This document shows positions 5,008 to 5,995 of a stretch of DNA of 5,995 bases, piece after piece (the stretch's first letter is position 1; each line of letters starts with the position of its first letter). The notes below the pieces were generated by a model. The model was given only the letters and a program-made list of their open reading frames with translations, ran no database searches and was not told the origin of the DNA. Both the position numbers and the translations under genes were made by a program. The DNA comes from G020354085 sp964629975 (lineage in GTDB: Bacteria; Pseudomonadota; Gammaproteobacteria; Acidiferrobacterales; Sulfurifustaceae): assembly GCA_964629975.1 (NCBI GenBank), contig CAZVUN010000157.1, positions 1 to 5,995 of the forward strand, read 5' to 3'.

Positions 5008-5995
5008 ATGAGCGGCGAGAAGCTCTGGGGCGGCCGGTTCACGCAACCGACCGATGCCTTTGTCGAGGCCTTCACGGCCTCGGTCAATTTCGATCGGCGT
5101 CTTTACCGCCATGACATTGCCGGGTCGATCGCACACGCGAAAATGCTGGCGCACGTCGGCGTGCTCACGGAAGCCGACTGTGCGGCGATCGTCAAGGGCC
5201 TCGAGCAGATCGAGGCCGAGATCGACAGCGGCCAGTTCGCCTGGAGCGTGGCGCTCGAGGACGTGCACATGAACATCGAGGCGCGCCTGATCGCGCGCAT
5301 CGGTGATGTTGGCAAGAAGCTGCACACCGGCCGCTCGCGCAACGATCAGGTCGCAACCGACGTGCGCCTGTACCTGCGCGACGGGATCGACGCCGTGCGC
5401 GCGGCGATCCGGCGCCTGCAGGAGGCGATCCTTGCGCTCGCCGAGGCCGAGACCGAGACCATCATGCCGGGCTTCACGCACCTGCAGGTGGCGCAACCGG
5501 TGACCTTCGGCCATCACCTGCTGGCGTGGTTCGAGATGCTCGCGCGCGACAGCGCGCGCCTGCAGGAATGCCGCGCGCGCGTCAACGTGCTGCCGCTCGG
5601 CGCCGCGGCGCTCGCCGGCACCAGCTACCCGATCGACCGCGCCTACACCGCGAAGCTCCTCGGCTTCGATGCGGTCGCGGAGAACTCGCTCGATGCGGTC
5701 TCCGATCGCGACTTCGCCATCGAGTTCGCCGCGGCCTGCGCGCTCATCATGGTGCACCTGTCGCGCTTCTCCGAGGAGCTGGTGCTGTGGTCGTCGAGCC
5801 AGTTCGGTTTCATCGAGCTGTCGGACGCCTTCTGCACCGGCTCCTCGATCATGCCGCAGAAGAAGAACCCGGACGTGCCCGAGCTGGTGCGCGGCAAGAG
5901 CGCGCGCGTGCACGGCGATCTCACGGCGCTGCTCACCCTCATGAAGGCGCAGCCGCTCGCCTACAACAAGGACAACCAGGAGGACAAGGAGCCGC
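5008..5995 (+). CDS. argH: Argininosuccinate lyase (partial, C-terminus outside window)
   Basis: This cytosolic enzyme splits argininosuccinate into arginine and fumarate, the last step of arginine synthesis; it is a tetramer of the fumarase/aspartase superfamily. The first 329 codons are present; the family's usual length is about 460. Landmarks: N-terminal KLWGGRFTQPTDAFVEAFTAS; FDRRLYRHDIAGSIAHAKML (28-47); EDVHMNIEARL (84-94); HTGRSRNDQVATD (107-119); GFTHLQVAQPVTFGHHLLAW (155-174) with the general-acid/base His158; and the mobile signature loop GSSIMPQKKNPDVPELVRGK (278-297) with catalytic Ser280. The start ATG is fixed by the family's N-terminus. The gene is divergent from the kinase/algR operon, as in Pseudomonas, and the frame is open at the right edge with no lesion. 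Confidence 0.97.
   Translation, partial: MSGEKLWGGRFTQPTDAFVEAFTASVNFDRRLYRHDIAGSIAHAKMLAHVGVLTEADCAAIVKGLEQIEAEIDSGQFAWSVALEDVHMNIEARLIARIGDVGKKLHTGRSRNDQVATDVRLYLRDGIDAVRAAIRRLQEAILALAEAETETIMPGFTHLQVAQPVTFGHHLLAWFEMLARDSARLQECRARVNVLPLGAAALAGTSYPIDRAYTAKLLGFDAVAENSLDAVSDRDFAIEFAAACALIMVHLSRFSEELVLWSSSQFGFIELSDAFCTGSSIMPQKKNPDVPELVRGKSARVHGDLTALLTLMKAQPLAYNKDNQEDKEP

Noticed and set aside
4656..5087. Minus-strand 143-aa open frame spanning the argH/kinase gap
   Set aside because: It runs through the terminator stem and T-run and overlaps the argH start; composition is low-complexity, with no ribosome binding site and no recognisable domain.

Overview
The window is G+C-rich chromosomal DNA, most likely from a gammaproteobacterium. 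The main evidence is gene order: argH, AlgZ-type sensor kinase, algR, hemC, hemD is the arrangement known from Pseudomonas and relatives. In P. aeruginosa, argH is divergent from fimS/algZ-algR, which is followed by hemC and hemD. I cannot name a genus.

Layout from left to right. The minus strand carries the start of hemD (cut by the window edge) overlapping the end of hemC; both are tetrapyrrole synthesis genes. A small plus-strand gene for an exported thioredoxin-fold protein is divergent from hemC and convergent with algR, and it sits between the two genes that are adjacent in Pseudomonas. Then comes a tightly packed minus-strand operon, transcribed from right to left: a first AlgZ/LytS-type membrane histidine kinase (350 aa), a second such kinase (382 aa), and the LytTR response regulator AlgR (248 aa). 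The junctions TGA-C-ATG and ATGA suggest translational coupling. A 453-base gap follows, then plus-strand argH (argininosuccinate lyase), which runs off the right edge.

Two things stand out. First, the operon has two full-length, diverged AlgZ-like kinases for one AlgR, where Pseudomonas has one; both keep the phospho-accepting His and the N-box, and both have glycine-poor G-boxes. Second, the argH/kinase gap holds a strong minus-strand intrinsic terminator preceded by a 10-bp inverted repeat with a C-rich loop and a plausible sigma-70-like promoter. Together these outline an undescribed-looking RNA of about 93 nt. Its segments are ordered a-b-a'-b', so they could form either mutually exclusive hairpins or an H-type pseudoknot. 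It may be a free small RNA or a terminated leader (attenuator) of the two-kinase operon.

No mobile elements, CRISPR arrays, tRNA or rRNA genes were seen.
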